Below the pieces are notes generated by a model. It saw nothing but the letters and a program-made list of their open reading frames with translations, was not told where the DNA came from and made no database searches. A program made the position numbers and the translations under genes. From NCBI RefSeq assembly GCF_024266705.1, contig NZ_CP100756.1:310001-374000 (forward strand): DNA of 64,000 bases. The letters run 5' to 3'. The stretch is from Natrinema gelatinilyticum. Its GTDB lineage: Archaea; Halobacteriota; Halobacteria; Halobacteriales; Natrialbaceae. This document shows, in pieces, positions 36,740-44,991 of the stretch (its first letter is position 1; every line of letters begins with the position of its first letter).

Positions 36740-37894
36740 ATGCGAAAACTCGTTCGGCGTCTCTTCGGTGCCATAGTGGCGCTCTTGTCTTTCACAGGAC
36801 TCCCCTATGCAGTCTACCTCCTCCTTGTTAAAGTATGGAACCCGCACGGATCGCCCGCCGACAAGCGTCCTGCTGAACCGGAGGTGAGCATCGTCTTACC
36901 AACGTACAACGAGGAACGGATTATCGAGAACAAACTCCACGATATTCTCTCTCTCGACTATCCGATGGAGAAGGTTGAGGTAGTGATCGTCGATTCTAGC
37001 GATGACGAGACACGTGAAATCATCCGCAATTTCTTCACGGATCGTCAATATCCCGAGCTGACATTACTCGAAGAGGACGAGCGCCGTGGACTCGCCCCTG
37101 CATTAAATGATGCATACGCTGCTGCCGAGAACGAGATGGTTGTAAAAACCGACTGTGACTCGGAAGTAGCCGCTGATGCCCTCCGTGAGGCCGCTGCGAA
37201 CCTCGCCGATCCTGATATTGGTGCGGTGACAGGCCGGAACGTCGATGTTCTTGGGGGAAGCAATGTCGAAGAAGGATACCGGAACGTACAGGCGACGATC
37301 CAGACCCTCGAGTCTCATTTAGATTCAACGTTCATCTTTCATGGGCCATTTTCGGCGTTCGAGAACGACGAAATCGTTCAGATTGATCCAAACTCGATCG
37401 CCGACGATACTGAACTCGCGCTGAAGATCCGAAAGAATGGTAAGCGCGTCGTGTTCGATCCGGATGTACGATACAAGGAAGCGTCACACTCTGCATTCAG
37501 TAAGCGTCGTACACAGAAGGACCGCCGTGCGATGGGACTAATTCGGTTACTGCTTCAACAGCAAGATATGTTGGGGAATTACGGCCTGTACGGTGGTGTC
37601 GTACTGCCGTTTAACTGGTGGTTCATGCTTATCTCGCCGTTGCTTTTAGCCTCGACTATTGGTCTACTGACTCTTCTCGGCGTACTCGTTGCAGGGCCAC
37701 TCGGCCTGACTGTGCCGGCGGGGGTTGGAGTGTTTACGCTGTTAGGATCGCGCGAACGGCTCGGGCTCCTACAGTCCGTGTATGCGGTGTTTGACACACA
37801 AGTATCGCTACTCTTTGCGGCGGTGAAGTTGGTACGTGGAGGTGGGTCGGCCGTGTGGGACATAGACGAGGAGCTGCGAGACGTGTACGAGTAA
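36740..37894 (+). CDS. Membrane-associated family 2 glycosyltransferase
   Basis: A 384-residue GT2 enzyme with an N-terminal membrane segment (about 10-30) and a GT-A domain (SIVLPTYNEERII, then KTDCDSEV with the metal-binding D-x-D-like D-C-D, then SIADDTELALKIRKNGKR with the catalytic region). The C-terminus has two hydrophobic segments and a short tail. It probably builds dolichol-linked glycan at the cytoplasmic face, in the manner of Agl-type transferases. It is divergent from aglB with 140 bases between. The added sugar cannot be told. A decayed copy of its C-terminal part follows directly. Confidence 0.85.
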   Translation: MRKLVRRLFGAIVALLSFTGLPYAVYLLLVKVWNPHGSPADKRPAEPEVSIVLPTYNEERIIENKLHDILSLDYPMEKVEVVIVDSSDDETREIIRNFFTDRQYPELTLLEEDERRGLAPALNDAYAAAENEMVVKTDCDSEVAADALREAAANLADPDIGAVTGRNVDVLGGSNVEEGYRNVQATIQTLESHLDSTFIFHGPFSAFENDEIVQIDPNSIADDTELALKIRKNGKRVVFDPDVRYKEASHSAFSKRRTQKDRRAMGLIRLLLQQQDMLGNYGLYGGVVLPFNWWFMLISPLLLASTIGLLTLLGVLVAGPLGLTVPAGVGVFTLLGSRERLGLLQSVYAVFDTQVSLLFAAVKLVRGGGSAVWDIDEELRDVYE

Positions 37895-37912
37895 TACTTC
37901 AGTGAACGACCA

Positions 37913-38340
37913 ATGAAAAGAAAGGTGACATCCCATTCAGACTTCGTCAAACGACAGCTCCAGAAAAACTGCGGCGGGCTGGGCCTCGTTCGTCCGCAGC
38001 CGAGTATCACAGCACACTCAGTGAATATGGGAACTATGGGAGGCCAGTCCTGCCGTTCAACTGGTGAATCAGGATACTCTCGCCGTGGTTTGTCACGCTC
38101 GGCGTGCTGGCCGTGATTATGGTCGGAGCGGCTATCACCAGTCTCGCTGGACTCGATATCCCGGTATCACTCGCCGAGTTTGTCTGGGTAGGCCGAAACG
38201 ATCTAATCGGCCTTCGGCAAGCGCACTACGCGGTCTTTGACTCGGCGGTGGCGCCCCTTCACGCCATGACCGAACGCCTTCGTGGCGAGGGCCACGGCAC
38301 ATGGGAGGCTACCAAGGAGTTATGGAGGACCGTTGCGTGA
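37913..38340 (+). pseudogene. Decayed C-terminal copy of the GT2 gene
   Basis: Fragments in different frames align with the end of the preceding GT2: a region like YGNYG...PVLPFNW, then VTLGVLAVIMVGAA and LIGLRQAHYAVFDSAVAPLH. The last part (from about 38100) keeps an intact frame to TGA 38338-38340, overlapping the start of the next GT4 gene. Frameshifts and loss of the catalytic domain show that it is not functional. It is probably the remnant of a tandem paralogue. Confidence 0.7.
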
Positions 38341-39449
38341 CGGCCGACGAGCGAATTGCGGTCATCCATGATGGGTGCAAGGAGACGCCCGGTGGGGCCG
38401 CCAAGGTGAGCGTCGAACTCGCGCAGGTACTCGACGCGGATCTATACGTCGGCCGCACGGGGTGTCGGGACTGGTACGCCGAGCACGCGCCACGTGAAGT
38501 AACCGTCTATTCGCCGCGCTCGAACCGACTCCCCGCACTCCTACGGGACGCCAACGTCGCGTACCAAACCGGGAAGCTCCACCTGCCAGCGTACGATACA
38601 GTCGTTACTAGCGGCGTCCCCGCGAAGTTCTATCAGCCCGAATCGTTCCAACGTCACGTCCACTACACCCACCACCCGCCACTGTGGTACGCTCAGTGGC
38701 TCGGCCGGGACTCGCTGAACGGAATTCGGGGCAATCTCCGATACGCCACGCGAAAATTCGGAATGTACGTCGATTGGCTGGAGATGCAACGAGTCGAGAC
38801 TGTACTGGCGAACAGTGAGACTACCCGGTCCCGGATTTGCCGCCACTATCGCCGGGACGCCACCGTGGTCAATCCACCAATCGCGTACTCCGACGACCCG
38901 GTCCTGTCGAGCGACGAGCGTGATGACTACTTCCTCTATGCAGGCCGACTCGGAGAGCGCAAACGTCTGGAAACGCTTATCCAGGCACTCGCACAGACCG
39001 ACCAACGGCTGGTCGTCGCTGGCGATGGGCCGCTCCGGAGCAAACTGACCTCACTGGCCAATGCTCGTGGTGCCGACGTGGAGTTCCGCGGATTCGTCGA
39101 CGAGGACGTACTGGAGGATCTTATGCGCTGTGCACAATGCGGCGTGTTCGTTCCCGAGGAAGAAGACTTCGGGATGGCCATCGCGGAACTGCTCTGTTGG
39201 GGTACCCCGCTCATCGTCGCCGACGAGCCGAACCCTACGTACATGGTCGGCAACACCGATGGAGTTCGAGTCGACCCAACAACGGACGCAATCGCTCAAG
39301 CGGTCGCAACGTTCGATAGAGCAGATTACGATTACACCGACATCGCCGAGCGAGCGCGCGACCGATACGGCCGGGAGCGCTTCTCCGACGAAGTACGCCA
39401 CGTTCTCTTCGATGACGGTTGCGACCCGAGCGGATGGCCAAACGAATGA
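38322..39449 (+). CDS. Family 4 glycosyltransferase
   Basis: A retaining GT4 enzyme of about 375 residues with a GT-B fold. The N-terminal domain carries DGCKETPGGAAKVSVELAQVL; the C-terminal domain has YAGRLGERKRLETLI and the nucleotide-sugar motif PEEEDFGMAIAELLCWGTPLI (E-x7-E). It transfers a sugar from a nucleotide donor onto a growing lipid-linked glycan. The start could be ATG 38322 or GTG 38337, the latter overlapping the stop of the pseudogene. It precedes a sulfatase. Confidence 0.85.
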   Translation: MEDRCVTADERIAVIHDGCKETPGGAAKVSVELAQVLDADLYVGRTGCRDWYAEHAPREVTVYSPRSNRLPALLRDANVAYQTGKLHLPAYDTVVTSGVPAKFYQPESFQRHVHYTHHPPLWYAQWLGRDSLNGIRGNLRYATRKFGMYVDWLEMQRVETVLANSETTRSRICRHYRRDATVVNPPIAYSDDPVLSSDERDDYFLYAGRLGERKRLETLIQALAQTDQRLVVAGDGPLRSKLTSLANARGADVEFRGFVDEDVLEDLMRCAQCGVFVPEEEDFGMAIAELLCWGTPLIVADEPNPTYMVGNTDGVRVDPTTDAIAQAVATFDRADYDYTDIAERARDRYGRERFSDEVRHVLFDDGCDPSGWPNE

Positions 39450-39513
39450 TTTAACACCGTCACACGGAACGGACGCATACGAACTCCCGTCTCCTTCCCA
39501 CTCGGAGGTCAGA

Positions 39514-40893
39514 ATGAACGACTCGAATATCATTATCCTGTCCGGAGACAGCTTACGATACGACCGTGCGATGGACGACAACGTGATGCCCTATCTGGCC
39601 TCAACCGCCGAAACAGCCACAAACTTCCAGAATGCCGTCTCGAACGCCGGGTTTACGCCAGGATCATTTCCTTCCCTGATGGCGTCGCGATACCCGAGTA
39701 GCATCGACGGTGTGGGCATCCCCGAGGATGGTGGCGTCACCACGCTCGCCGAGGAGCTCTCGCAGGCAGGCTACGACTGCGGCGTCTGGTCGGACAACAA
39801 GTTCGTTGGGGCCGATTACAATTACGACCGCGGATACGGAACTGGACAGAGTTACGAGGACAATCTCCGGGACAACGTCCGGAAGTATGTGGACGAGGAC
39901 GGACTCCTCTTCGAATTACTGGAGAAAGGCTACATGCATGTCTGGCAACGGGTCAAGAACGCGCTCACGGAATCTCACTACTACGCCACGGCCGAAGAGA
40001 TAAACAAGTGGGCGAAGACGTGGCTCGCCGACAAAGATCCTGAGGAGGACTCAGTCCACCTATGGCTCCACTACATGGACAGCCACCACCCCTACGAACC
40101 GCCCGCCGACTGGATGCCCGACGGTCTCGAAGTCGTCTCCAACCGGACCGAGGCGAATAACGTCACCCGGAGGGTGTGCCAGGACGATGGTGTGGGCTGT
40201 TCTGACGCCGAGGTTCGGGATGCAGTTCGGCTCTATGACGCAGAGTGTCAGTATCTCGATAGCCAGATCGAAGCGTTCGTCGAGAACTTCCTCGAACCGA
40301 ATGGATGGTTCACCGACGACGACGTACTCGTCGTGACCAGCGATCACGGCGAGATCATCGAAGAGTACGATAAGTGGGGCGAGTTCGGCCATGGCAACTT
40401 CTTCAACGAGGAGTGTACCCGAATTCCGTTGGTGATCGACGCGCCCAGCCTCGATTCGAAGACCGTCGATTCGCAGGTTTCGCTCATCGACCTCATGCCG
40501 ACACTCCTCGACCTCGTGGGCGTCGAAGTCTCGGCCGACGAGTTGGTGATGGGCGAGTCGCTGATCAACGTCGTCGCCGGTGACGAACGCCGCGAGACCA
40601 TCTTCTACGATGGGACACTTGGATTCCACGGCGCTCGCAGCGAGGATGGCGTAAAGCGTTTCAATACCGAGTACGTCGGCGAGGATACCTACCTCGACAC
40701 CGAGTTCAAGGCGGCGCTCGACGGTGACTACGACGAGACGCTCGTCAAGGGCGGTCTGGGCCATGATAGACTAGGCGCCTTCGTCACGGAGCGACTCGAC
40801 GAGTGTGCGACCCTCTCGGACGAGAGTACGGCCATCGACCCCGACAGCGTACAGGTCAAACAGCACATGAAGGACCTCGGGTACCTGAAGTAG
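39514..40893 (+). CDS. Sulfatase-family hydrolase
   Basis: A 459-residue alkaline-phosphatase-superfamily enzyme of the sulfatase type. The N-terminal metal site is ILSGDSLRYDR, the nucleophile region is AGFTPGSFPSLMASRYPSS, the central block is HYMDSHHPYEPP, and the second metal site is VTSDHGEIIEEYDKWGEFGHG. There is no signal peptide, so it should work in the cytoplasm, perhaps on lipid-linked precursors. The classic Cys/Ser-x-Pro-x-Arg sulfatase nucleophile is not evident, so phosphoesters are possible substrates. A Shine-Dalgarno-like GGAGGTC lies five bases before the ATG. The C-terminus ends in a LGYLK motif seen in the following paralogues. Confidence 0.8.
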   Translation: MNDSNIIILSGDSLRYDRAMDDNVMPYLASTAETATNFQNAVSNAGFTPGSFPSLMASRYPSSIDGVGIPEDGGVTTLAEELSQAGYDCGVWSDNKFVGADYNYDRGYGTGQSYEDNLRDNVRKYVDEDGLLFELLEKGYMHVWQRVKNALTESHYYATAEEINKWAKTWLADKDPEEDSVHLWLHYMDSHHPYEPPADWMPDGLEVVSNRTEANNVTRRVCQDDGVGCSDAEVRDAVRLYDAECQYLDSQIEAFVENFLEPNGWFTDDDVLVVTSDHGEIIEEYDKWGEFGHGNFFNEECTRIPLVIDAPSLDSKTVDSQVSLIDLMPTLLDLVGVEVSADELVMGESLINVVAGDERRETIFYDGTLGFHGARSEDGVKRFNTEYVGEDTYLDTEFKAALDGDYDETLVKGGLGHDRLGAFVTERLDECATLSDESTAIDPDSVQVKQHMKDLGYLK

Positions 40894-40924
40894 TCGTCCC
40901 GAACGACCACGGTCATGGGGGAGA

Positions 40925-40940
40925 CAACTATATAGTAGTC
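40925..40940 (+). promoter_or_regulatory. TATA box of the AP-superfamily operon
   Basis: The sequence ACTATATAGTAG about 25-30 bases before the ATG at 40962 is a strong archaeal TATA element, placed for a leaderless transcript. It suggests that the second part of the cluster has its own promoter. Confidence 0.5.
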
Positions 40941-40961
40941 ACTACGAAACCCAGCGCAACG

Positions 40962-41870
40962 ATGACCTTTGCCGAATGGATGTCGGACACGAAACGCCGT
41001 ATTAGTGAAAACGGAGGAGACGGCGTTACACGTTCGGTTCATGAACTCTACGTTGGTGCCCTCCGCCGCGTCGATAGATTTCACAACTTCGGAGTCCCGA
41101 TATACGAACGCGATTGGGACCTGCTGGTGGTTCTCGACGCCTGCCGCGCTGACCTTATGGCCGAGGTTGCGGACGAGTACGATTTCGTGGATACCGAACG
41201 CACGACCTCGCTAGCCGGGGGCTCGAAGCGCTGGATGAAGCGCAACTTCGTGGAGAACCCTAACTCCAAGATTCGAAACACGGTGTACGTAACCGGAAAC
41301 CCGTTCTCCGACGAAATGCTGTCCCACCAGCCATTCCGCAATATGGAGGAGGTCTGGAAGTACGCGTGGGATGAAGAGCTAAACACGGTGCCCGCGAGGG
41401 CAGTGACCGACGTGACCGTCCAACAGGCTCGCAAGTACGATCCCGACAGTCTCATCGCCCACTACATGCAGCCCCATCACCCATTCGTTCCAACCCCACT
41501 CGATTCTGGAATGAACCGCCACGACCTCAAGAATCCCGACCGCCCCGTCTGGGACAAGTTGCGCGACGGTGAGATTGACCCCCAGGCCGCGTGGGACGCC
41601 TATCGGGAGAACCTCCAGTACGTACTCGACGATGTGGAACTTCTGCTGGCGAACGTGGACGCCGACCGCGCCATCATCACCGCCGACCATGGCAACGCCT
41701 TCGGCGAGTGGGGGATGTGGGGCCACGGCGACATCCCTCTCTCGGCGGTTCGGGACGTGCCATGGTGTGTGACGACCGCAACCGACACCGGCGAACACGA
41801 CCCGGACATCGTCCCCGAGCGGGACGAGGTCGCAGTGAGTGACAAACTTAGAGACCTCGGTTACCTATAA
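40962..41870 (+). CDS. Alkaline-phosphatase-superfamily protein, paralogue 1
   Basis: A 302-residue protein with the superfamily's metal-binding first block (RDWDLLVVLDACRADL) and second block (ITADHGNAFGEWGMWGHGD). Between them lie VYVTGNPFSDE, HYMQPHHPFV and AWDAYRENLQYVLDDV, all shared with the two later paralogues. There is no signal peptide or membrane segment. It is shorter than typical sulfatases. It may transfer or remove phosphate or sulfate on glycan intermediates; the reaction is not known. It ends in LRDLGYL and is coupled to the next gene by a one-base overlap. Confidence 0.8.
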   Translation: MTFAEWMSDTKRRISENGGDGVTRSVHELYVGALRRVDRFHNFGVPIYERDWDLLVVLDACRADLMAEVADEYDFVDTERTTSLAGGSKRWMKRNFVENPNSKIRNTVYVTGNPFSDEMLSHQPFRNMEEVWKYAWDEELNTVPARAVTDVTVQQARKYDPDSLIAHYMQPHHPFVPTPLDSGMNRHDLKNPDRPVWDKLRDGEIDPQAAWDAYRENLQYVLDDVELLLANVDADRAIITADHGNAFGEWGMWGHGDIPLSAVRDVPWCVTTATDTGEHDPDIVPERDEVAVSDKLRDLGYL

Positions 41871-42793
41871 TGTCGCTGCGAGATTGGCTGCGCGAGTCCA
41901 CGGACGACGTTCGCGAGCGAGGGTGGGATGGCCTCGGGGAGTCGGCCTACCAATTGTACCTCGGCGCGTGGAAGCGGACCGAGTGGGTATACGACTACGG
42001 CCAGCACGTCTACGACGAGGAGTGGGACCTGCTGGTGGTTCTCGACGCCTGCCGGTACGACCTCGCCACCGAAGTCGAGGATGAGTACGACTGGCTGAGC
42101 GTCGAGTCCAGCTACTCCGTTGGCGGTGCCTCCCACGAGTGGATTCGGAAGACATTCAGTGACGGCTACCGAGACGAGGTAGCCCGGACGGCGTACGTGA
42201 CCGGTAACCCCTTCTCGGACAATCTCCTCAGCGGAGCCGAGTTCGCTCTCCTCGACGAGGTGTGGGAGCGTGACTGGGACTACGAGGCGGGGACAATACG
42301 GCCGAATACGCTGACGGACCGGGCCATTCACCACCACCGCGAGCGCGACCCCGAACGGATGGTCATTCACTACATGCAACCCCACCACCCATTCGTCGCT
42401 GACCCGCTCGACGGAGGGCCAAGCAAAAACAACCCCGGCGAGCCGGGCAAGAACGTCTGGCAGCGGATTCGGGAGGGTGAGGTGGATCCAGACGCCGCGT
42501 GGGACGCCTACCGGGAGAACCTCCGATACGTCCTCGACGACGTGGAGCGACTGCTCGAAAACGTGGACGCCCCCGAGGTCGTGATTACCTCGGATCATGG
42601 GAACCTATTCGGCGAGTGGTTCCTCTACGGCCACGAGAACGGGGTCCTCGCGCCCACACTCCGACGCGTGCCGTGGTGTCGGACGAGCGCGACCGATACC
42701 GGGTCGGTCACCCCCACGTTTGACGAGAGCGAACCGACCAACGCCGACGACGAAAGCGTTCAGCAACGCCTCGCAGAACTCGGGTACCTGTGA
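41870..42793 (+). CDS. Alkaline-phosphatase-superfamily protein, paralogue 2
   Basis: A 307-residue homologue of the preceding protein: EWDLLVVLDACRYDL, TAYVTGNPFSDN, HYMQPHHPFVAD, TSDHGNLFGEWFLYGHENG. The start overlaps the previous stop by one base (TAATG), so it is translationally coupled. It ends in LAELGYL. The high similarity and adjacency suggest tandem duplication with later specialisation. It is followed by a GT4 with another overlap. Confidence 0.8.
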   Translation: MSLRDWLRESTDDVRERGWDGLGESAYQLYLGAWKRTEWVYDYGQHVYDEEWDLLVVLDACRYDLATEVEDEYDWLSVESSYSVGGASHEWIRKTFSDGYRDEVARTAYVTGNPFSDNLLSGAEFALLDEVWERDWDYEAGTIRPNTLTDRAIHHHRERDPERMVIHYMQPHHPFVADPLDGGPSKNNPGEPGKNVWQRIREGEVDPDAAWDAYRENLRYVLDDVERLLENVDAPEVVITSDHGNLFGEWFLYGHENGVLAPTLRRVPWCRTSATDTGSVTPTFDESEPTNADDESVQQRLAELGYL

Positions 42794-43818
42794 TGACAGT
42801 ACACATCTTCGCCCCGCCGAGGTCACACGGCGGTGTCGGCGCGTATACTGACGACCTCCTCGCTCACGTCGACGCGGACGTGCGCAGGATACCGGTCAAT
42901 CGCGAGTGGATAAATCCGCTCCGCTACCTCCGGGCCGCCATCGGCGCGAGACACGCGTCGGCGGCGCACGTCCAGTACGTATACGGGATGTTCGGACCGA
43001 AGGGAGTGTTCACGCTGTTCTTCCTGCCGCTGGTCTTTGCGTTCACTCGCGGTCCAACAATCGTGACCGTCCACGAGGTCTGGCAGCGCACGGACGCGGA
43101 CGGAAGCCGACTCAAGTATGCGTACCTCCGACTCGTCCACGAAACGCTGGTCCGATCTACCGATCAGCTTTTGTTCCTCTCGGCCAACGCCGAGCGTGAC
43201 TTTCTCGCTAGCGTCACAAGGGCCGACACGCGAATCATGCCTCACGGCGTCAGGACGGAGCGCAGGGACCTCTCCCCGGAAGCCGCCAAGGAGTCGTTCG
43301 GCTACGACCCCGACGACACCGTGATAACCCACCACGGATTCCTCGCCCACCGGAAGGGGTGTGATCGGTTCGTCGATCTCGCCGAAGCTATGCCTGACTA
43401 CGAGTTCCTCCTCGCAGGTGGGAGTCGACGCGAGAACCTCGAAGATCGCCTCCGCGAACGCGCACTGGCTAACCTCCGGATAACGGGCGTCCTTGACGAT
43501 AAAACGTTCGAAGCATCGTTCGCTGCCAGCGATCTCGCAGTACTCCCGTACCGCGACATCAATCAGAGCGGGACATTTAATCGGTGTGCGACCTACCAAC
43601 TCCCGGTCGTCGGCACGCGAATTCCGTACTTCGAGCGGTTGGCGAACGAGTACGGTTGCGTCGCACTCACCGACGCCGACGACCTCGAGGAGACGGTTCG
43701 GGCAATTCTCGAAGACGATGAGCGACGACGGCGACTCGCCGAGCGGATGACCGAGTACAGAAACGAAAACTCGTTTACTGCGGTTGCAGCCGAGATGGAA
43801 GCGATGTATGACGCTTAG
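42793..43818 (+). CDS. Family 4 glycosyltransferase
   Basis: A 341-residue GT4-like enzyme. It has the N-terminal glycine loop PRSHGGVGAYTDDLL and in the C-terminal domain ITHHGFLAHRKGCDRFVDLA and VLPYRDINQSGTFNRCATYQ. The conserved E-x7-E is less obvious than in the earlier GT4. ATG 42793 overlaps the preceding TGA; a GTG one codon earlier is possible. It overlaps the next paralogue by 11 bases. It probably acts on the same glycan as the flanking AP-superfamily proteins. Confidence 0.8.
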   Translation: MTVHIFAPPRSHGGVGAYTDDLLAHVDADVRRIPVNREWINPLRYLRAAIGARHASAAHVQYVYGMFGPKGVFTLFFLPLVFAFTRGPTIVTVHEVWQRTDADGSRLKYAYLRLVHETLVRSTDQLLFLSANAERDFLASVTRADTRIMPHGVRTERRDLSPEAAKESFGYDPDDTVITHHGFLAHRKGCDRFVDLAEAMPDYEFLLAGGSRRENLEDRLRERALANLRITGVLDDKTFEASFAASDLAVLPYRDINQSGTFNRCATYQLPVVGTRIPYFERLANEYGCVALTDADDLEETVRAILEDDERRRRLAERMTEYRNENSFTAVAAEMEAMYDA

Positions 43819-44737
43819 TGATTGGTATCAGGACACGGTAACGCGCGTGAAACAAAACGGTTTCGTCGGTATCCGAGAGTCGGCGTACCAACTGTACCTC
43901 GGTGCGCTCCGCCAGATGGACGGGATGTACGAGTACGGAACCCCCATCTTCGACCGCGAGTGGGACGTGCTCGTGATACTCGACGCCTGTCGGGCAGACA
44001 TGATGCGAGACGTCGCCGACGAGTACGGTCTCGACGGGGAGGCGATTTACTCGAACGCCTCGTACTCGAAGTCGTGGATGGACCGCAACTTCGCTCCGCA
44101 GTACGACGACCAGAAGCGCCGTACCGCGTACGTTACGGGGAATCCGTTCTCGTCAGAGACGGTCCAAGACGACGAGTTCGCCGCGCTTCGGGAGGCATGG
44201 CGGTACAGCTGGGATGCCGAGATCGGCACGATCCACCCCCGGCCAATAACCGATCACGCCGTCGAGGTCTGGCGGACGGTCGCGCCCGACAGGATGATCG
44301 TCCACTATATGCAACCCCACGGCCCGTTCGTCTCGAAACCGGACCTCGCGGCTGGATTCGACGACGCAGATACGTTCGCCAACCGCGAGGAACGCGGTAT
44401 CTGGGAGCGGATCCGCCACGGCGACGTGGACAAGGCGATTGTCCAAACGGCCTACCTCGATAATCTGCGGTATGTGCTTGACGAGGTCACCGAGACACTA
44501 CTGAGGAGTATCGACGCTGACCACGTCGTACTCACCGCCGACCACGCCAACGCACTCGGCGAGTGGGGAATCTGGGGCCACCCTCCGAACATCCCGATCC
44601 CAGCGATACGCCGCGTCCCGTGGTACGTCACATCGGCCGCCGATGCCGGAGACTACGACCCAGACCCCCAGATGGGCGAGGCTGAGACGAACGACGAAGC
44701 GGTCGTCGAACGGCTTAGAAATCTCGGGTACGTCTGA
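43808..44737 (+). CDS. Alkaline-phosphatase-superfamily protein, paralogue 3
   Basis: A 309-residue third paralogue: EWDVLVILDACRADM, TAYVTGNPFSSE, HYMQPHGPFVSK, LTADHANALGEWGIWGHPP. The second metal block has ADHAN instead of ADHGN. It starts 11 bases before the end of the GT4 gene and finishes the coupled operon with LRNLGYV. The role is inferred to be the same chemistry as paralogues 1 and 2 on a different glycan position. Confidence 0.8.
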   Translation: MTLSDWYQDTVTRVKQNGFVGIRESAYQLYLGALRQMDGMYEYGTPIFDREWDVLVILDACRADMMRDVADEYGLDGEAIYSNASYSKSWMDRNFAPQYDDQKRRTAYVTGNPFSSETVQDDEFAALREAWRYSWDAEIGTIHPRPITDHAVEVWRTVAPDRMIVHYMQPHGPFVSKPDLAAGFDDADTFANREERGIWERIRHGDVDKAIVQTAYLDNLRYVLDEVTETLLRSIDADHVVLTADHANALGEWGIWGHPPNIPIPAIRRVPWYVTSAADAGDYDPDPQMGEAETNDEAVVERLRNLGYV

Positions 44738-44991
44738 TCCGACGTACCGTGCAGTACCCTTATTGCCAACGGTCACGGGCCAAGCATCTCCAATGCCTCA
44801 TGGTACTTCGTAGCGATGTGTCCAGACGCATATCCATCGCGACCGACGGCGGCTGTGTCGCCAGTTCGAAGCACGTCTCGAACGCACGACGGGATTCGAG
44901 GGACGAGGACACATTTTACGTATATTTGACATTCAGAGCTACAGAACAAAGTAACTAACCTCCTCGGGGAAGTGCTCCCGGCCGAATAGAA
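44738..44991. other. Intergenic region before the flippase gene
   Basis: About 250 bases without a gene. A TATA-like acgtatatttgac near 44917 lies 70 bases before the flippase ATG and might serve as its promoter. Confidence 0.35.
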
